Part shown: positions 38,098 to 53,076 of the stretch, in pieces
Layout of the letters: every line of letters starts with the position of its first letter
Numbering within the stretch: position 1 is the stretch's first letter
Assembly: GCF_003369915.1 (NCBI RefSeq)
Contig: NC_046675.1
Span: 12,276,001-12,340,000 of the forward strand
DNA from: Drosophila miranda
Lineage: Eukaryota > Arthropoda > Insecta > Diptera > Drosophilidae
DNA: 64,000 bases
Direction of reading: 5' to 3'
Made by a program: the position numbers and the translations under genes
Notes under the pieces: generated by a model
Told to the model about the DNA's origin: nothing
The model's input: only the letters and a program-made list of their open reading frames with translations
The model's database searches: none

Positions 38098-38560
38098 TTG
38101 ATTCTTCATGCTTCCCCCCGATCTGGAAAAAATCGTTTAGAATTCCTCTCCATAAGAAAGGTAATAAGTCTGCTGCAAAGAACTATAGAGGTATATATAT
38201 CTAAGCTATCCGATATTCCTAAAATGTTTGGGAAGACTTTAACTCCGCACCTGCATCTCTCCAAATCACTTATATTTCCAACTCAGCATGGATTTATAAG
38301 GTGGAGATTAACAAACACCAATTTATTGGAGTTAACCTCCTTCATTATCAAGGGCTTTTAAGGCAATCTATATGGATGGATCTAGATGGATTTCTGGCTA
38401 CGTTTTGTTCCAGGTCTCAAAGAGTACTCTTCAAAAGCTCCCTCTCCTCACCAGTGAAGGTTAATTCTGGAGTACGACATGGCAGCAATCTATGCCCCTT
38501 GCTTTTTACAATCTTTACTTATTTTATGATTATGATTATAATACCCTCTATGGTCTTATC
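38098..38560 (+). mobile_element. Non-LTR retrotransposon remnant (reverse transcriptase part)
   Basis: Broken frames spell reverse-transcriptase pieces in order: PPIWKKSFRIPLHKKGNKSA (38109 onward), KLSDIPKMFGKTLTPHL, PTQHGFIR, NTNLLELTSFIIKGF, LDGFLATF, RSQRVLFKSSLSSPVKVNSG and GSNLCPLLFTIF. These match finger and palm motifs of insect non-LTR (LINE-like) elements. The catalytic FADD-type box is not found, and a long stretch between LTSFIIKGF and LDGFL is deleted. There are frameshifts and stops, so it is dead. It is joined directly to a dispersed repeat copy at its 3' side. Confidence 0.8.
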
Positions 38561-39060
38561 GTTCTCTGTCCATTATCAGAAATCATATCCCTTGGTTTTG
38601 ATTCGGTTTAATATTACTAGGTAGGTAGGACAGTCAGCTCTGAAGACATATATTTATCCCACTGATGATTCAATTTCCTACAAGATTGGCTAATTTTAAT
38701 TTCCTTCCTTCCTTTAATTTGATTGTGTCTAAAATAAGGTTTGAACATAAAAAGTACGAACATAAAACGTAAGTGAGTATGGAATGTAACGTTATTTATT
38801 ACATGTTGCTGGTATTTGAAAACTTGTTTCTTGTCAACTGGTTTATGGACATTTGTATATCCTATTTCGTTAATTTAATAGTAAAATACTATTTTCCAAT
38901 AAACCATTTTCTGCATTCATTGTAGCCTGGGATGACAAACACTTCCTCAATTCTATAATATCCATAGTTGCAAGATCTGTGGATAACATTTTGCAACTCC
39001 CTAGATGCTTCGATGGGGGAACTGTTATTTGAATTAAAAAACGTTTCGTTTACAGCATCG
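38560..39060 (-). repeat. Dispersed repeat, copy B
   Basis: Reverse-orientation relative of copy A at 27430-28260. Shared landmarks are ACGTAAGTGAGTATGGAATG at 38769, CCTATTTCGTTAAT, TGGGATGACAAACA and CTCAATTCTATAATATCC. Only one of the two ~200 bp internal units is evident. Confidence 0.65.
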
Positions 39061-40243
39061 AGTATGTATGCTTTAAATATTGATAGTTGTTTATTTATTA
39101 ATTTCAAAAGTTTAATTCGAGTGTTTTGCCTTTTCTTTAAGTTGATTTTTTACGCTAATATCACAAAAATAATATATAAAATTAAAAATATATATGAGAA
39201 ATCGTTAATATCATATTAAACCGAAACCAGTGATATAATAAATACATTTGCGATTTATGTATGTAAATATAGACATAAATATGTTAAAAACCGATGGTGT
39301 AGGACTTATAGATAAAATAAGGTTCAAAACGCTAAAGGTGCTTCAAATGCAAATTGTTGTATAAAAATAAAACGGTGGTCAAGGATCATAGAACTTAGAC
39401 TAAAATTTTTTGTGTCAAACAAAACATTGAAAACTGACAAAATCTTTTGAACAATATCTTGATGCTTACATCTAACATGAAATGAATTTGGCGCGGGATT
39501 AGTACAAGCCTGGACACAATTACCGAGATATTGTAGTGAGGGTTACAATGTTCGGGGAAAGGGTTTGGGAGAGGCTAAAGGCTACGCTATATAAATAGTT
39601 GATTAATCGATTATTTTATAATTATGTATTGTATGCTTGAATATGCTTCGGTTATGGTTAAATATTGCTGTCTTGTTCCGAGCAGTAGCCGATTTCTTAT
39701 ATGGGAGGAGAGAGGACTGGACTAGTTTGTGGCTTTGGTATGTTGCTAATGTTGCTAGTTTGCTTAGACCAAGGGAAAAACAAAACAAGTTACACAATAA
39801 AAAACAATAAACAAATCTTAAAAAGATATGGCAAGGTTTTTGTGCAGCTGCGTTTTTGAAACACGCACACGGCCAACAAAACTCAATTCTTCAATTTGAG
39901 TACCTAAAAATCTCTAAATAAGTCTATTTGAGCTCCAAATTCGGGTTGGGTGTCGCACCTGCTACATAGTGTGTGTGTGTGTGTGTGTGTTGGGTAGGAC
40001 AATACTGTTTAAGAACATTCAGGGTTCGAGATTCGCTAACGGGCGGTAGACTGCACCTCACAATTTTCACAGATAAGTTTTCAATTCGAATTTGCTTGCA
40101 TAAGGAACTAAGGAGCACAACCCTTCACATCGCAGGCGCGACACTAGTCGTCATAAGCGATCGCGTACGCGATCACAGCGACCGGCAACTGGCCTTCTTT
40201 CTGGGCCGCCTGCTCGTCAGCTCTCGCTGGCCAGTAATGAAAC
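39061..40243. other. AT-rich non-coding stretch
   Basis: No gene seen. It contains a GT microsatellite at 39969-39990 and probably the 3'UTR of the CUE-domain transcript (minus strand). Confidence 0.5.
39969..39990. repeat. (GT)n microsatellite
   Basis: About eleven GT dinucleotides, seen directly. Confidence 0.9.
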
Positions 40244-40846
40244 TCATAAGCAAGCGACCACGGCCGGGCTCTGAAAATATACATAGGGGAGTCCTAAAGC
40301 ATAACTATTAACTAATTTGGTATGTAAAGTCTTTCTGTCTTTGTCTACAACTTGATGAAGAGGATGGATGTTATTCTGTGGCGGCCACTGGCCGAAGCCA
40401 ACTAGCAACAATAACATCAAAATACCAGCCGATAACTCAAACTCAGTGCTCACGTACTCACATAGATGTGGGTACCGGGACAGGGACCGGGACTCGGTGG
40501 CTTTACGTTTGCTCGGTTGTTCGTCTTTATCATATTCTCGATCCTTCTCTTGTTGTGCTGCGAGGGATAAGGAAGCGTCTAAACGTTGGCTAAGTTGGGC
40601 AAGTGATGCTGGGGTAGAGGCCTGGACTAATCGGCCGAGCTTGGCATTGGCATTGGCATTAGCATGTGTATAGGAATGGGCGTTTATTCGGGTCATTCCA
40701 ATATGCAGCTGTGTGCATAAACTGTGCTCGAAATCGGAATCGGTGTCGCTGTTTTGTTTAAAGATCAGTGTCGTGGGTGCGGATAAATTACTTGGATGTG
40801 GATTAATTTGCTTCTTGATAAAATACTTGAAGAGAGTTTTGTTCAT
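40244..40846 (-). CDS. Possible second cistron with N-terminal PCNA-binding-like peptide
   Basis: The ATG at 40846-40844 lies 6 nt after the TAA of the CUE-domain gene on the same strand. Unspliced, the frame runs 200 codons. It begins MNKTLFKYFIKKQ, which resembles a PIP box (L..YF) and closely parallels the last residues of polymerase iota in this window (NTLYRYFLRNK). An SDTDSD acidic site, an Asn-Ala run and a basic KRK follow. The part after about residue 128 looks non-coding. A strong donor (CTAT|GTGAGT, exon end 40462) and acceptors TTTTCAG|AG or AGAG|CCC near 40271-40268 suggest an intron. One acceptor makes a stop at the junction, the other adds about 40 residues. I know no homologue. 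It may be a dicistronic mRNA, as flies often have, or a chance ORF in the 3'UTR. Confidence 0.4.
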   Translation of the reverse strand: MNKTLFKYFIKKQINPHPSNLSAPTTLIFKQNSDTDSDFEHSLCTQLHIGMTRINAHSYTHANANANAKLGRLVQASTPASLAQLSQRLDASLSLAAQQEKDREYDKDEQPSKRKATESRSLSRYPHLCEYVSTEFELSAGILMLLLLVGFGQWPPQNNIHPLHQVVDKDRKTLHTKLVNSYALGLPYVYFQSPAVVACL

Positions 40847-40852
40847 CTTTAG

Positions 40853-41942
40853 TTACGGTTGAATCTGCTTCTTGGGTTTTTTTAACTCAGCATCTTCGTC
40901 ACGCTTGATCTCGGTGTAGCGTTCGCCCTTCAACGAGACAATCTTGTTGTCCCGATAGCGAACTAACTTTCGCGGCTCCATCTTGGGCACCACCGGCTTG
41001 TATTCGCGCTGAGTGGCGTTCTTGTCCACGTACGAGTACCTGAACGAGCACACGTATAAATTGGCTCAGATTTACCCACCGAATTGTACTCACCTGGCGA
41101 TGATGCGATTCTTCAGCTCATTATCATCGACGACAACGTTCTTCTTGATGATCATACTGTGCGACTTATCGGTCAGGCTCTGATTGGTCTCCTGGCGATG
41201 CAATAGAATCTGAGTGGCACTGTCTATATCGCCCTTGGAAATGGCAATGCAATGCTTGATCTAAATACAAATACGGGTTGTTATGGCCTCACTTCGCCTC
41301 AGTATTAACAACCCAAAACTGACCTCAACATAGGCTGCGTCGGGAAACATTTCCTGCAGAGCCTCGGCCTCATCAAAAAAGTAGTCGCAATTGGAGCTGG
41401 AGCTATCAGTGGAGCCTCCATCGCTGGTCTCGGACAAGTGCTGAGAACGCTTGCCGTGGCTGCCGCCGCTGCTGCTGTTGTTGGACGAGAGCTCGTCCTT
41501 CTCCGAAATGGATGAGTTGCGAGCCCGCAGCCTGGACTCCGGTATAATATTCGATAGGCTCAATAAGCTGCAGAATAGTCACATAATAAAATCCACACAG
41601 GCTAACAGTCGGAGGGGGGAGAACTCACTTGAGCGACAAGTCGACCGCGTCATGGTTGCCTTGGTTTTTCTCCATCTCTGTCAACTCGTTGGCCAGCTTA
41701 TAGATCCAATCGCATATGACGCCTTGGTCGATGGTCGGGAACTCCTCGAAATAGGCACCCATCATCTCCACAAAGCCCTCCACATCGAAGCAGGGATCCT
41801 GCGAGGCCTCCTCCAATATGGAGATTATATAGGAGAGCACGATCTCATCCACAACTCGGAAATCGGCACCAGGTATATGGCCACTGATGAACTCCACCAG
41901 GCTGTGCTTCACCATCTCGTGCTGCTTCTCCAGATTGGTCAT
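40853..41942 (-). CDS. CUE-domain protein (CUEDC2-like)
   Basis: Four exons: 41942-41629, 41567-41324, 41260-41094 and 41039-40853. Junctions AA|GTGAGT...CTGCAG|C, GAG|GTCAGT...TTTAG|ATC, CAG|GTGAGT...TTCAG|G join in frame to 303 residues. The N-terminal ~105 residues are a helical acidic domain (VKHSLVEFISGHIPGADFRV, then VDEIVLSYIISILEE), as in the CUEDC2 family. A Ser/Asn-rich linker follows. The CUE ubiquitin-binding domain lies at about 170-212, with the EMFP motif and a di-Leu (QILL) at its other end. The C-terminal part is basic. Length is close to human CUEDC2 (about 287). The family binds ubiquitin and affects receptor and checkpoint-protein turnover; the role in flies is not known to me. 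A second ORF starts 6 nt after the stop. Confidence 0.85.
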
Positions 41943-42229
41943 GGTTTTGCGTTTCTAGAAAAATCTGTGTATCGGCGATTTGTTCGTTTCGGTTGTCTGT
42001 CGGGGTGTCCGCAGGAACGAAAGGCTTCCCCCTCACTTTTCCTTAGTATACCTTAATAATGCTTGCGCGAAACTTCCAAACTCAATACAACTAGAGTCCC
42101 TCAATCTTTACAGACTGTCGACTTGGGCTCGGAACACGAAATTTCACCACAGCTCTGAACGAAAATTCGATTTAAATAAATGGTTTCTTTGCTGCGCCTT
42201 CTTCTTACCAATCAATAATAGCTGGAAAT

Positions 42230-42310
42230 CAGTGTGACCCTAGGGTGTGCGGATTAGTAGCAGTGTGACTGATCCTCAGGAATATACCATCTCATTTTTA
42301 AAATATACCG
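42230..42310 (-). promoter_or_regulatory. Promoter elements of the CUE-domain gene
   Basis: Two reversed Motif 1 elements (CAGTGTGACCC at 42230-42240 and CAGTGTGACT at 42261-42270) and Motif 6-like AATATACC/AAATATACCG at 42281-42310 lie about 290-370 bp upstream of the start codon. A dispersed repeat begins directly beyond them. Confidence 0.6.
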
Positions 42311-42329
42311 TAAGTATATATCAAGTTCC

Positions 42330-43030
42330 ATCATACATATTCCTCGTTTTTGATATTCCGAATATTACTAGCTAGATAGAACGCTCAACCCTGCTCACAT
42401 CATTTTATCCGATTAATGAACCAATTTTCTACTTGACTGGCTTGTTTAAAATATTCTTTTTTATTAGATTGTGCCTAGAAAAAAGGTTTTAGCAAAAAGG
42501 TCAAGCAAATAAACCGTAAGTCACTACTCGTCCCTATAGCTCAATTTGTATATTCCGTTGAATAATGCTGGCTAACTAAGACTCTCAGCTCTGCCCACAT
42601 AATTTTTTGCCATTGACGAATACATTTTATTCAGTGATAACCACTTTTAAGTAATCCTTTCATTTTATTTTGACAAAAACAAGGCTTAAACAAAAAATTT
42701 GAACAAAAAACCAGTCGCAATGTTGTCACTTCAATGTTGCTGGTACTTGCAGACTTGTTGCTTATCAATCGGAGTACCTGCAAAGGTATAAGCTATTTCG
42801 TTAATATAAAATATATGTCTTAGACGATACTCACTCTTGGTCTCCATAAGAGACCAAAATAACGTTGTGATAGCTTTAAAACAGAATCTGACTAGTTTCT
42901 GCATATAATGGAGCCTAAGATGACAAAAATTTCCTTAATTCTATAATATCCTTTTCCTTAGGGTATGCAGAATTTTGCCCATGTTGCAGGACATGTAGCT
43001 CGTTTTCTCGGCACAAAAGTCTGGCCCATA
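42330..43030 (-). repeat. Dispersed repeat, copy C
   Basis: Collinear inverse of copy A, holding the same markers in reverse order: ATTTTATCCGATTAATGAACC, the two tandem ~200 bp units (42340-42520 and 42560-42720), GTATAAGCTATTTCGTTAAT, CTGACTAGTTTCTGC, TTAATTCTATAATATCC. It has no coding potential. Divergence from A is substantial, so both are old. Confidence 0.7.
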
Positions 43031-43675
43031 CAAATTGATTGCTGCAGCATCAAGTTTTAAAATGCATTTTTATCGTTTTGTAGAATATTTTTGATGGTTT
43101 TTATTGGCCGAAAGCAAAAACATTTCAGTTGACCTGTGGAAAAGGGCACCCAAACCACATAAAAATAGGTCTACTGCCAATAACTGCGTCATTTTCACCC
43201 TTAGCGACTGTCCGAATGTCTCCAGCTTTCGGCTTTTAAAGGGACCCAGCCTGAATTATATACCATCCAAGGTCCAATTTTCGCCGAACAACATTCTGAA
43301 TCTGCTTCAGCTCCTGAATATCAACATCACGTACATTTCCAGTTAGGTTGACCTTTTCAATAGTTGGGAAATGCAGCTGCAATCATCACCATACGTCGTT
43401 ATAATCGAGTTGTTGTTTAAAATAACCAACAACTATGGTTCAAAATACCCTTTTCTGGTATAAACTCTAAAAATGAGTCTCCATTGGATCTTTTATCCTG
43501 TCTCGTCCATGATCATACAATACTTTGCATAAGATAGAATTAATTCTGCTACTTAAAGATTTCTTTTATTGACCTTGTGCCAACAAATATAACATTGTTT
43601 TTTTTTACATTTTTGTAGCATTTTCTTGCTAGTTCCACAAAAGTTTTAAAATACCATAACACTTCGAAAACTGAG
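43031..43675. other. Non-coding gap before corazonin 3' end
   Basis: No gene seen. The corazonin 3'UTR is expected at its right end, with an AATAAA (minus strand) at 43565-43570. Confidence 0.5.
43565..43570 (-). terminator. Poly(A) signal of corazonin
   Basis: TTTATT on the plus strand (AATAAA on minus) sits about 105 nt after the corazonin stop codon. Confidence 0.6.
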
Positions 43676-44219
43676 CTAGTGTTTTCCAAACACGCTCGGC
43701 TCCCCTGAGCCCGCACCCGTCGGTCCGGATCCGGCCACCGCAGCAGAGATTTCCTCAAGAAGTTCATTCGATGAGTGATGACGATTTTGAATGGGAGTCG
43801 GATATAAAACATTTTCGTTGTTGTTATTGGCTCGGTTGCGGGAGCTGACACTGTCGCTAGACTCCGGTTCGGGTCGATTCGCATTGAAGTCCACCACGGA
43901 GCCATAGACCCGACTCAGTAGCGATCGCTGCAGCTGCGCCAGGCAGCTGAAAATATTCCCAAAACTTTAGCAGAAGCTCTGTACTAACGAAGAGGAATAC
44001 TCACCGCTCCAGCCTGCGTTCACTGCTCCAGTCCTGAACGTCATACAGATCTGAGAAACCCAAATCGCTGGCTCGATTGAAATGTCCATGGCTCAGAAGA
44101 GACGGTGGAGTAAGTGCTCGCTTGCCATTGGTCCAGCCGCGGGAGTACTGAAACGTCTGACCCATGCAGGCCATGGACAATGTGAAGAGGAACAGAGGCA
44201 GTAGCAGGAGACGCATCAT
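43676..44219 (-). CDS. Crz: Corazonin neuropeptide precursor
   Basis: Two exons, 44219-44005 and 43946-43676 (GAGCG|GTGAGT...TTTTCAG|CTG), encode 161 residues. The signal peptide (MMRLLLLPLFLFTLSMACMG) is followed at once by QTFQYSRGWTN-GKR. This is the corazonin undecapeptide with an N-terminal Gln for pyroglutamate, a Gly for C-terminal amidation and a KR cleavage site. The mature hormone is therefore identical to the common insect [Arg7]-corazonin. The rest is corazonin precursor-related peptide, divergent except for DLYDVQDWSSERRLERC and a conserved C-terminus ending VFGKH. It is a secreted neurohormone of neurosecretory cells acting through a GnRH-like receptor in stress and metabolism. 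A 5'UTR intron (acceptor 4 nt before ATG) and a TATA box are visible upstream. Confidence 0.98.
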
Positions 44220-44349
44220 GTTTCTGGAAAATACATATATTTTTGATATTAAACCATTTTTTTCAATGGTAAGTTTGCTATTCTTACCGTTTCAAACTAC
44301 ACACGACGAGGCCTGAGCAACGTCTGAGCTTCTGAGGGTCCTGCCAGGG

Positions 44350-44357
44350 CTTTTATA
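44350..44357 (-). promoter_or_regulatory. TATA box of corazonin
   Basis: TATAAAAG on the minus strand. A plausible initiator (TCAGA) lies about 30 bp downstream near 44325, followed by a 5'UTR donor (CGTTTCAAACGG|GTAAGA type) near 44287. This is typical of a tissue-specific neuropeptide promoter, unlike the Motif 1 promoters of its neighbours. Confidence 0.6.
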
Positions 44358-44841
44358 TTGATGCCATCAAAGAGCAGAGCAGATTACTTCCAAGGATGTG
44401 CTGGTAATTTGTGCTCCGCTGCCTTCCCGCCATACACCCGCTCTCACTTATGCAGATTAACTGGGATTATTAGCACCCAATTGTTTTAAGGCTGTGGTTA
44501 ACACCCACATAAAGTGGGGGCCCCCAACCCACAACCCACGCCCAGTACGCTCCAGCTGGCTGCTCAAACTGAATGCATTTGCTGATTGAAAAACTACCAC
44601 TTGTTGAAAGGCTCTCACACACACGCCTCTGCCGTGCCAGAAGATAAACTAAAATTGCTCCCCCGAAAAGCAATTTGTGGCCACTGCCGGAGGGGGCTGG
44701 ATTGAAGCAGGCTCGGGAAGACCTTTGGCTGCTCTGTTATCAGGGAATTTGATTTGCGGGGATTTACCAAAATAAACATCTTTATAAATATACAAAAATA
44801 GAAAAAATATACACATGCAACACGGATGGGTTTTAATTGAT

Positions 44842-47822
44842 TCAAAGACTAGTTATCTCGCTGTCGGGAGCGTGGCTACCATTTGCACCATTTCTCTCCA
44901 GCTCCACGGCGTTCTTTGCCTGGTCGGCCTTTCGACGTCGCAGAATGAAGTAGCACAAGCTAAGAGAATAAATAAATGTATATTTATCCATATTTAAGGT
45001 TGAGCTCAGAAAAAAAATATATGTATGTACATACACAAAGACCAATACATTTGGGATGTAGAAGATTTCGCCAAATAGAAAAATTGCCCCTGGGAAGGAG
45101 TCGACGGTTCTCTTGTAGATCTCGCTAAAGATGGGCGGAAAGATGAACTGGGCGATGGGTTCGCTGATCCCAAAGATGGAATACATTTTACCTAGCCAAA
45201 AGAAAGGAATTAATATTCAATTTGGGCAAGACTTTCATCAACTTACTTAGCTCATCGCCATCCACGATGCTGGAACCAATTGTCTTGATGGCAATCACTC
45301 GAAGACTGACGAACATGTCCACCACGCCAGCCACGTAGAAGGAGGCAGTAGAACTGGCAAAGGCCTGGAATGCAAGTGGGAATCATAAATAGACAGGATT
45401 ATCAATATTTTGAGCACAGTAAAAACTCACAAACAACACACGGGAGCACACAATGGAGAGGGCCGAGAGCATACCAATCATTGAGTCCGAAACCTTGAGC
45501 AGTTTACTCAGGATTGCTGTGCCAATGAATGTGCCCACCAGGGCAGCACCGCTCGAGAGAGTCAGATATATGCTGAAATCGTTACCGTTCCAGGAGAGTT
45601 TTTTCAGGGTGAACCGATACCAGTAGTCGTTCTCGCCCGAGGTGGGTCCCACCGTCAGGAAGTAGGCCCACAGGAGGAGTACGAGCAGCAGGCGTCCATT
45701 GTTGGGGCGCTTAATCAACGGAAACTTGAGGCAGTCCACCACCAGCGTGGGATCAAAGAGTTCCTTCAGGAAGGAACGCCGTGGTGGAACCACCTCCACC
45801 TTCGGTTCCATCTGCGGTGTTAGCTGGAAGTTGACGTTCTTGTTCACATGATGCTCCTCCAAGTTGGTCGATTCATAGGCCATGTTGTCCGTGCCCTGCT
45901 TGGGTGGCAGCGTGGTCGGCAATGGTGGTGGTTCGTTCGGGCTTGATCCGTTGGCGGCCGTTGATTTTGGTGTGGTTTTTATTTCTTTGATAAAGAAGAT
46001 GATATACAGAATGGCAATTATCTGGAACGCGATGGCCGACGCAAAGGATACTGAAAGCGGGGATAATAGTTAATTAATATTAAAAAATATTGTATCTCCC
46101 TTTGGTACTCACGTGTATAGCCAAGGGTCTGAAAGAGTAGCCCACTAATCGGTTGCCCTATGAAGGGTACACCCGTCACAAACATGGCAAAGATGCCGAA
46201 CCGAAACACACGATCTTCTTCGGGTGTGGCTATGGTGATATAACTGTAGATCGCCATTAAACAGAAGGTAAGTCCACCGAATAGAGCCGGTACAATAGCC
46301 TCACAGTATGCTCCAAATTCCATTGGCAGCGAGTCAAAGAATATCGCAGAGATAAACTGGCCTATTGATAAACGAAGGTATATACAAAGCTCTTATTATA
46401 GTTTGGATATACTTACATCCAAAGCCTAACGCCTCACCAATGATGGGCAATATCATGCATGGCTTACGCTTGTTGTAACGATCCGCCCAGCCTCCAGCGA
46501 AGAGCAGAACAATCAGGGGGAAGATAGCAGCTGGGATAATAAAAATGCTCAAGTTTACATACTAATTTAGACGCTACGATATCTTAATTTAATCATAATA
46601 ATCAACACCTCTCGTAGTCTGAACTTAATCATGTTTCAAGATAACAACAATCTAAACCTCATTTAAGATGTCAGAGCTAAGAGAGCTATCTTTGGGACTT
46701 TGTTTGATCGTGAGATATCGCAACGCATAGCAAGTAATGCTGAGTAATATACTCAAAAATGCTTCCATGTAATTCGCTTGTAGTACATGATATGATCAGA
46801 AATATCAATTAGTATTTCAAGACCGTCTCTACTACCTCCCGCTACTGCTGATGCAATGCATTTTATTGGAATTGATGTTTCTTTAATTTAGATACAAAAA
46901 TGTTAACTCCTCGCAGAAAACCGGAATCCCGAGTTAAGCTCTATGTAAATGACATATTTGGATGTGTCTGTATGGCAATATTTAGAAAATAAAATGTTTG
47001 TAGACATCCATGGCAATGGCAGTGAACCCACGAAGTTGTAAAGAACAGGTTTGAAAATCTGTACGATAGTCGCTGGGCTTTAAATTAATCACTCCAATGA
47101 TATAATGGGGAGAAAACGCATGAGGGAATCAATTAAAGACGGTAATTAGATGTTGGGATAACCGCTAATTTCCGACGATATCCATCAAATTGTAGAAGCG
47201 AATCTTCTTTGCACAAAAGAATCGACCTATCCGAGCCCCAGGGGGTAGGTAGGCGAGATTTAATATGCAGAGGCAAAGAATTTCTGGAAACTGGAAACTT
47301 GAAATTTCGGCAATGCTAATGACAAACGCCAAAACGTGTATGTATATAATGAACGAATTGTGTTATGAGAAATGTACGGGTTATAAATATACAAATCACA
47401 CCTATCGGGGCACGTTTGCCCGACACATCGGCGGCTAGGATTTGCGCCTCAAGTTCCGCCTTGCAGACGGTATAGTTGAAGCCTGGTGCACCGATGGCCA
47501 GTCCGATCAGATCGGCAGTGGCCCCCGTGGTAGTGTTCTCAAACGTAAAGTCGTCGCACTCGATGCCCAGCTCCGATTTGTCCAGCATGGTATCGCAGAC
47601 GATCTTGTTGTAGCCGAGATTCACTCGACATGCCTTATCCAGTGGGAAATTCTGCATAGCCACGGAATTGAAGACGGAGGCCATAAAGTAGAAGAAAAAG
47701 AACGGCTCGATGACCAGATATTTGCGATACTGCCAAAGCTTCTGGAAGTAGTTGAGCTTGGGCTCCTCCACGGCAGGAGGAGACGCCTCCGCCGAGTCCC
47801 CGGATGACCTTTGTTTTGCCAT
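44842..47822 (-). CDS. SLC46-like major facilitator transporter (12 TM)
   Basis: Seven exons: 47822-47402, 46530-46417, 46361-46113, 46050-45431, 45364-45247, 45191-45035 and 44959-44842. All junctions are GT-AG, and the total is 598 codons plus stop. The start is chosen for its AAAATGG context; an in-frame ATG at 47852 would add ten residues. TM1 begins after LVIEPFFFFYFMASVF. A glycosylated, Cys-containing first extracellular loop follows, as in the SLC46 (proton-coupled folate transporter-like) family. The MFS signature between TM2 and TM3 is FAGGWADRYNKRKP. A long cytoplasmic loop lies between TM6 and TM7 in exon 4, and TM7-12 run to a C-terminal tail with RRRK. The substrate is unknown; fly members are many and mostly uncharacterised. 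Intron 1 (about 870 bp) holds no other gene. Confidence 0.88.
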
Positions 47823-48431
47823 TTTAAAGCGTGCCGAATAATGAATTCCCAATTCGAGTTATATTCGTTGGCGTATTCTTAGCACATTTCTGCGATTTAA
47901 TCAACACGTCGCGCCAAGTTCTAAACACAAACTAAACTTAACGACGGGTCCGGACCGGACCAGGTCCGAGCAGCAGCAGCAGCAGCAGCCGCTTGATACG
48001 CACAAGAAACTTGTTCAATCATTTCTTCTTTTGGGTTTTGTGTTTGTCAGCTTCGATTAGAGCAGAACAATGATAAATATGAAGAATTGTCATTTCGAAC
48101 GAAGCGCTGTGGAATTTGCATGCTCTCCCTCTCTCGCACAACGTTACCTAAAAGAGCAGCAGCAATTAATTTGTTGTTTTTTTTTTTCACTTCTGCTGCT
48201 GTTGCTGCTGGCTCTGATATTGTTGTTGCAATGACCAGCAATCAAGTATTGAGCGCCTGCCTGAGAGGTTATTGCGGCGGCCTGGAGAATCTCAATGCCA
48301 ATGCTGGCGCGCGTCTAGACCGGCACAGCGTCTAATAGAGTTTACAGAATACTACGTACATGTTATAGAAGTGTTATTTATATTTGTAAGTGTTTGCTAT
48401 CGACTACAATTAGAGGGCGCATCAGCTGTGT
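47823..48431. other. Intergenic region with CAG repeat and CCGGACC palindromes
   Basis: This is the 5' region of the transporter and 3' region of RPB9. GGTCCGGACCGGACCAGGTC near 47946 is a string of near-palindromes, followed by seven CAG triplets (47969-47990). No gene seen. Confidence 0.5.
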
Positions 48432-52764
<4,333 letters not shown>

Positions 52765-53076
52765 GGAGCATGAAAAACCTGAATTTTAGATAAAGTTACA
52801 CTTTTTGTTTCGGTTTCGGTTCAAACACCAAGTGACCTTAGAAATGAATGCATCCGATCCACCTGTTTATTTGTTAGGTGCATCCTAAACGACTTATACA
52901 CAAAAGAAAAAACACCCTTGATGACACAAATGATGAAGATATTTTAGTTATTTTGATATTATATTTACACATAACACATATTACTAAACTATATCCATGC
53001 GGGACATCCTATCGAACTATTTTTGATAGAAACATATTAAACACAATTATTAACGATGTACTTTCTTGCTTCTTCT

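Noticed and set aside
40020-40050. tRNA-like B box (GGTTCGAGATTC)
   Set aside because: No matching A box or cloverleaf arms could be found around it on either strand.
47316-47852. Start of the SLC46-like protein at the upstream ATG 47852
   Set aside because: Possible, but its context is poor, while the ATG at 47822 has AAAATGG. Kept only as an alternative.
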